Of a stretch of 10,228 nt of DNA, positions 7,583 to 10,228 are shown piece by piece. The position numbers and the translations under genes are program-made. The notes beneath the pieces are model-generated. The model did no database searches and was not told where the DNA came from. It saw only the letters and a list, made by a program, of their open reading frames with translations. How positions within the stretch are numbered: position 1 is the stretch's first letter; each line of letters opens with the position of its first letter. Origin of the DNA: Bacteroidota bacterium (GTDB lineage Bacteria; Bacteroidota; Bacteroidia; M30B66); NCBI GenBank assembly GCA_020438185.1, contig JAGQVC010000027.1, forward strand, positions 1-10,228. Reading direction: 5' to 3'.

Positions 7583-8080
7583 ATGAAATCCGGAATTTAT
7601 CTAAGTTTTGCAGCCCTGCTTATCGCATTTAGTATTGGAATGGGGTCTTGCAGAAAAAATAAAGTGAAAGGCTGCACCGATACAAACGCTACCAACTATT
7701 CAGTAGATGCCGAAGAGGACAATGGGACCTGCGAGTACGAGCGTGATAAATTCCTTGGCAACTGGGATGGCACTAAAAACTGCGTACTCAATCCTTTGGA
7801 CAGCACCACAGTTATTTCAATTACCCGTGACGCAGCGAATATCAAAGGAATCATATTAAATGATTTCCCGGATGACGGTTTAAAAGCAAATGCTGTGGTT
7901 AATAATTCCGACCCGGATAAATTTGTGATTCCATCTCAGACAATTGTTAACGATCTGGATCAATATAGTTTGAGCGGCGATGGCGTGGTGTATCAGAATA
8001 CCATGGTTATCAACTTTTTAAGAATATACGACGTCAGCACAATCGACACCTGCGGAATGGGATTGGATAAAATACAATAA
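7583..8080 (+). CDS. Small lipoprotein with GCTD...C motif and lipocalin-like domain (paralogue 1)
   Basis: Product of 165 residues of unknown function. A hydrophobic signal (4-19) ends in MGSC with Cys23 as the likely lipidated residue. The residues after it are basic (RKNKVK), unlike the acidic surface-export signal reported for Bacteroidota lipoproteins, so a periplasm-facing location is inferred. Residues 30-50 hold GCTDTNATNYSVDAEEDNGTC, shown here as G30-C31-T-D-T-N-A-T-N-Y39 ... C50: a short cysteine-bounded motif (GCTDpxAxNYnpxAxxddgsC) that recurs in Bacteroidota secreted proteins. Next comes DKFLGNWDGTKNC (55-67), followed by beta-rich sequence (ISITRDAANIKGIIL, KFVIPSQTI, YSLSGDGVVY) and a final Cys157. 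FLGNW resembles the FxGxW start of lipocalin-like barrels; this fold call is tentative. The next gene is a clear paralogue with C31, C50 and C67 at identical positions. No enzyme motif is visible. Confidence 0.85.
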   Translation: MKSGIYLSFAALLIAFSIGMGSCRKNKVKGCTDTNATNYSVDAEEDNGTCEYERDKFLGNWDGTKNCVLNPLDSTTVISITRDAANIKGIILNDFPDDGLKANAVVNNSDPDKFVIPSQTIVNDLDQYSLSGDGVVYQNTMVINFLRIYDVSTIDTCGMGLDKIQ

Positions 8081-8125
8081 GCGAAACCTTATTGTTAAAA
8101 ACCCGTTAAGATTTGTAAGTTTTAA

Positions 8126-8157
8126 TTGCATTTTATTGATTGCTTTTATTACTTTTG
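8126..8157 (+). promoter_or_regulatory. Promoter of the second lipoprotein gene
   Basis: TTG at 8126-8128, a 21-base spacer and TACTTTTG at 8150-8157, an exact TAnnTTTG match. Predicted transcription start is near 8163, giving a leader of roughly a dozen bases. AGGAAG at 8162-8167 lies eight bases before the ATG at 8176 and looks like a Shine-Dalgarno sequence, but it would be at or over the transcription start, so its use is doubtful. The second lipoprotein is thus probably expressed on its own. Confidence 0.6.
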
Positions 8158-8175
8158 TAATAGGAAGCCACTATC

Positions 8176-8655
8176 ATGACTAAGAACATTATCAAATTCG
8201 GCCTTTGGGCACTTATCATTTCGGGTTCGTTCGCACTATCTTCTTGCGGAGCCAAAATTGAAGGTTGTACCGATCCTACGGCCGAAAACTACAATCCGGA
8301 TGCTGACCTGGAAGACGCAAGTTGTATTACCCAGCGTCAGAAATTTTTGGGCTTGTACTCAGCTGGCGATGCTTGTAACTTACCTCCAGCCCCTCAAGGT
8401 TACTTTATGGAAGTAAGAAAGTCTAACTGGAATCTGGATGATATTTTACTTTTTAATTTGAGTGATCGCTTCTTCAATCCGGTTGTTGCAACTGTTAACC
8501 GCACATCCTTCACAATTGAAAGACAAGATCCTGACGCAAACGGAACTTACATTCAGGGAACAGGTTCAATTGCGGGTAACGAAATTACAATTCAATACGA
8601 ACTTAGATATGGAAGTAATGCACTTAAAGTGTGCATTATCAACATGGTGAAATAA
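8176..8655 (+). CDS. Small lipoprotein with GCTDP...C motif and lipocalin-like domain (paralogue 2)
   Basis: Product of 159 residues, unknown function. The signal peptide (hydrophobic 8-21) ends in LSSC, a good lipobox with Cys24. G30-C31-T-D-P-T-A-E-N-Y39-N-P ... C50 is a better copy of the cysteine-bounded motif than in the upstream paralogue. RQKFLGLYSAGDAC (54-67) aligns without gaps to the matching segment there, and Cys31, Cys50 and Cys67 fall at the same numbers in both. A beta-rich region follows (FMEVRKSNW, SFTIERQDP, TYIQGTGSIAGNEITIQYEL) and Cys153 near the end. Probable disulfides are 31-50 and 67-153, by inference from conservation. The residues after Cys24 (GAKIEG) are not an acidic surface-export signal. 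The gene has its own promoter, and a strong terminator begins 28 bases after its stop, inside the convergent gene. Confidence 0.87.
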   Translation: MTKNIIKFGLWALIISGSFALSSCGAKIEGCTDPTAENYNPDADLEDASCITQRQKFLGLYSAGDACNLPPAPQGYFMEVRKSNWNLDDILLFNLSDRFFNPVVATVNRTSFTIERQDPDANGTYIQGTGSIAGNEITIQYELRYGSNALKVCIINMVK

Positions 8656-10228
8656 TCAGGATTTTATTTCCAAAAGATATTTAGGCCGGAGCGTTTCCGG
8701 CCTTTTTTGCGGGTTGCCGAAATTCATTCGAAGTAAGGTTACCGGAAAGTCATCCAGCTTAAGTAGTACGTTGAACGGAATGCTTCGGGCGGATAAGTTG
8801 TGAAAACCATCCTGTCCGGTAAATAAATAAACATGTTGCTGGACTGAGAGCAGAGAATCGAGTTGGTCCATTCTTAAATCACGAATGGTAGCCTGAGCAT
8901 AAACATCCAAAGCGCGGGAGCCGGCCATGTAATTGAAAACCAAATCAGGGTTTATCTGATTTTCGCGAATGTAACGACCTATTTTACCACCCGCCTGATA
9001 ATCGAGCACAGAAGGATAAAAACGCAATGCCAGTAATACATTTATGCTTAAGGCAGAGCCTAAAGAAATAAATACGATTCGTTGCCAGGTGAGGAATTTT
9101 CCGCCGAAGGCGAAATAAATGAATGCAGCAAGCCCCAAAAAAGCTACCGTGTACTCAATTATCCCCCGCAAGGGGAAAAACCAGAGAAAAATAACACCGG
9201 CAAAGCCCCAAACAAGTAGTAAAATAACCCATTGGATGCGAAGTAAAATAGTTTGAACCGAAGCTTTGCCCTGCCGGAACAAAGTAACCAGGTAGAAAGC
9301 CGTTATGATTGCTGCAAAAGGGAAAACCACATATATATAATGTGGCAGTTTGTATTTACTAAATGAAAGTGCGATAAACGGCAGCAGAAAGCCTCCAAAG
9401 CTAATCCACTCGGGAACGGCAGCCAAAGTTGACTTTGTTTCACGCAACAGGTTGTAAATTCGGTTGAAAAAGCCTGCCAGAAAAAATAATGTCCAGGGTA
9501 AGAACGACCAGGCGAAGCTGTGAACGAAGAAGAAAGGACCGCTGTCGTTTTTCCACACATTCTCGCCGGTAATGCGACCAAAGCTTTGTTCCCAGAAGAA
9601 AAAGCGCAATCCCGAAACTTGGTGGCGGCCGTTAACCAGCTTATCGGGCTGAGCATCGAACTGTTGATAAAGACCAAGCAACATGGGTGAAAGCACAACC
9701 AACACCACAACTAAACCTGCAAGCCAGCGCCAGTTAAATATGAGTTTAAAATCGCGTGTAATCAGAACATGGGTTCCAAGTGCCAGAGCCGGCACAACCA
9801 GTCCCAAAGGACCTTTGGCAAGCATTCCGATGCCGGCAAAAAAGAAAGCCGGAATCCACCAAAATGAGCGTGGAGATTTTATTTGTTCGCTTAGCAACCA
9901 GACGCAGGCTATGACAGAATTGGTGAGAAACACATCCGTGCGGACATCGTTTGTAAAATGAAAATAACCCTGGGTAATTCCCAGAATTATTGCAGCCAGC
10001 GCACCTGTTTCGCGGTCGTACCAAAGCCGCCCGAAACGATAAACGGCGAACACTCCCAGTAAGGCGAACAAAATTGCAGGAAACTTGAAAGCAAAATTAT
10101 TTATCCCGAACAGCTGGTATGAAACCGCTGTAAGCCAGAAAATTAAGGGCGGTTTATCAAGATATTCGTTACCCCGGTCGTAAACATGCAGAAAATCACC
10201 ATTTTCGAGCATTTCTCTCCCCATTGAG
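8656..10228 (-). CDS. GT39/PMT_2-like membrane glycosyltransferase, N-terminus outside the window
   Basis: At least 522 residues are visible from the ATG at 10224. The frame stays open to the window edge, and family members have about 40-60 more residues here (transmembrane segment 1 and the acidic DE motif), so this ATG is internal. Visible motifs, numbered from it: REMLENGDF (3-11), the hallmark KPPL at 24-27 followed by IFWLTA, NDVRTD at 92-97, AKGPLG at 136-141, and FGRITGENVWKNDSGPFFF (215-233) before SFLPW. About ten to eleven hydrophobic segments are visible, ending around residue 405, then a soluble tail of about 115 residues. The family (ArnT, PMT_2) transfers a sugar from undecaprenyl- or polyprenyl-phosphate to lipid A, glycolipid or protein at the periplasmic face of the inner membrane; the substrate is not readable. 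It has a canonical KPPL, unlike the other glycosyltransferase in the window, so the two are distant relatives. Its stop (TGA, 8658-8656) abuts the stop of the convergent lipoprotein gene. Confidence 0.92.
   Translation of the reverse strand, partial: SMGREMLENGDFLHVYDRGNEYLDKPPLIFWLTAVSYQLFGINNFAFKFPAILFALLGVFAVYRFGRLWYDRETGALAAIILGITQGYFHFTNDVRTDVFLTNSVIACVWLLSEQIKSPRSFWWIPAFFFAGIGMLAKGPLGLVVPALALGTHVLITRDFKLIFNWRWLAGLVVVLVVLSPMLLGLYQQFDAQPDKLVNGRHQVSGLRFFFWEQSFGRITGENVWKNDSGPFFFVHSFAWSFLPWTLFFLAGFFNRIYNLLRETKSTLAAVPEWISFGGFLLPFIALSFSKYKLPHYIYVVFPFAAIITAFYLVTLFRQGKASVQTILLRIQWVILLLVWGFAGVIFLWFFPLRGIIEYTVAFLGLAAFIYFAFGGKFLTWQRIVFISLGSALSINVLLALRFYPSVLDYQAGGKIGRYIRENQINPDLVFNYMAGSRALDVYAQATIRDLRMDQLDSLLSVQQHVYLFTGQDGFHNLSARSIPFNVLLKLDDFPVTLLRMNFGNPQKRPETLRPKYLLEIKS
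8683..8708 (+). terminator. Intrinsic terminator of the second lipoprotein gene, inside the convergent gene
   Basis: AGGCCGGA (8683-8690), loop GCGTT, TCCGGCCT (8696-8703), then a T-run through 8708. The stem is GC-rich and perfect. It acts on plus-strand transcripts. On the minus strand the same bases encode part of the C-terminus of the glycosyltransferase (KRPETLRPK), with the A-run first and no T-run after the stem, so it should not end that gene's transcript. Confidence 0.85.

Noticed and set aside
8076..8093. Small hairpin AATAAG / CTTATT around the stop codon of the first lipoprotein gene
   Set aside because: Only six A/T-rich pairs and no T-run; too weak to call a terminator.
8616..8638. 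Inverted repeat TAATGCAC / GTGCATTA with a seven-base loop at the end of the second lipoprotein gene
   Set aside because: It lies within coding sequence and no T-run follows it on either strand, so it is not supported as a terminator of the convergent gene.
9303..9710. Open frame of 135 codons on the minus strand
   Set aside because: It is a different frame inside the well-supported minus-strand glycosyltransferase gene and shows no family features.
10222..10224. ATG on the minus strand as the true start of the right-hand glycosyltransferase
   Set aside because: The frame is open upstream to the window edge, and the protein would lack the first transmembrane segment and acidic motif common to the family.

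Overview
The window looks like chromosome of a member of the Bacteroidota that has a type IX secretion system (T9SS). Three observations support this. One protein ends in a gliding-motility-associated (CHU_C type) C-terminal domain, and another ends in a T9SS type A sorting domain. There is a TonB-dependent receptor with an N-terminal carboxypeptidase-regulatory-like domain. Several genes are preceded by the Bacteroidota promoter pattern TTG-N17-21-TAnnTTTG and mostly lack Shine-Dalgarno sequences. No tRNA, rRNA, CRISPR array, insertion sequence or phage gene was seen.

Layout. 1-980 (+): C-terminal end of a large secreted adhesin-like protein (two Ig-like domains, a PKD domain, a T9SS type B signal). 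981-1160: intergenic DNA with a GC-rich inverted repeat and the best promoter in the window. 1161-3956 (+): TonB-dependent outer-membrane receptor. 4062-5777 (+): secreted alpha/beta-hydrolase-like protein with a T9SS type A signal, closed by a strong intrinsic terminator (5799-5827). 5832-7532 (+): GT-C fold membrane glycosyltransferase whose ATG lies almost on that terminator. 7583-8080 and 8176-8655 (+): two small paralogous lipoproteins with the same cysteine spacing. 8656-10228 (-): a second GT-C (GT39/PMT_2-like) glycosyltransferase, convergent, with its stop codon touching the stop codon of the second lipoprotein and its start beyond the window.

How the genes may work together. The receptor and the secreted hydrolase-like protein form a plausible surface pair (binding or processing outside, import through the outer membrane), but the hydrolase has lost the nucleophile serine and the usual HGGG oxyanion motif, so binding rather than catalysis is likely. 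The two glycosyltransferases probably move sugars from polyprenyl-phosphate carriers to lipid, glycan or protein acceptors on the periplasmic side of the inner membrane. The two lipoproteins are of unknown function. Three conventional reading frames extend upstream to TTG codons (1131, 4014, 5796), but signal peptides, promoter positions and a terminator argue for the downstream ATGs (1161, 4062, 5832), which are used here.

The most notable points are the pseudoenzyme-like hydrolase, the duplicated four-cysteine lipoproteins, and two intrinsic terminators in unusual places (against a start codon, and inside the coding end of a convergent gene). No clearly new multi-gene system is visible.
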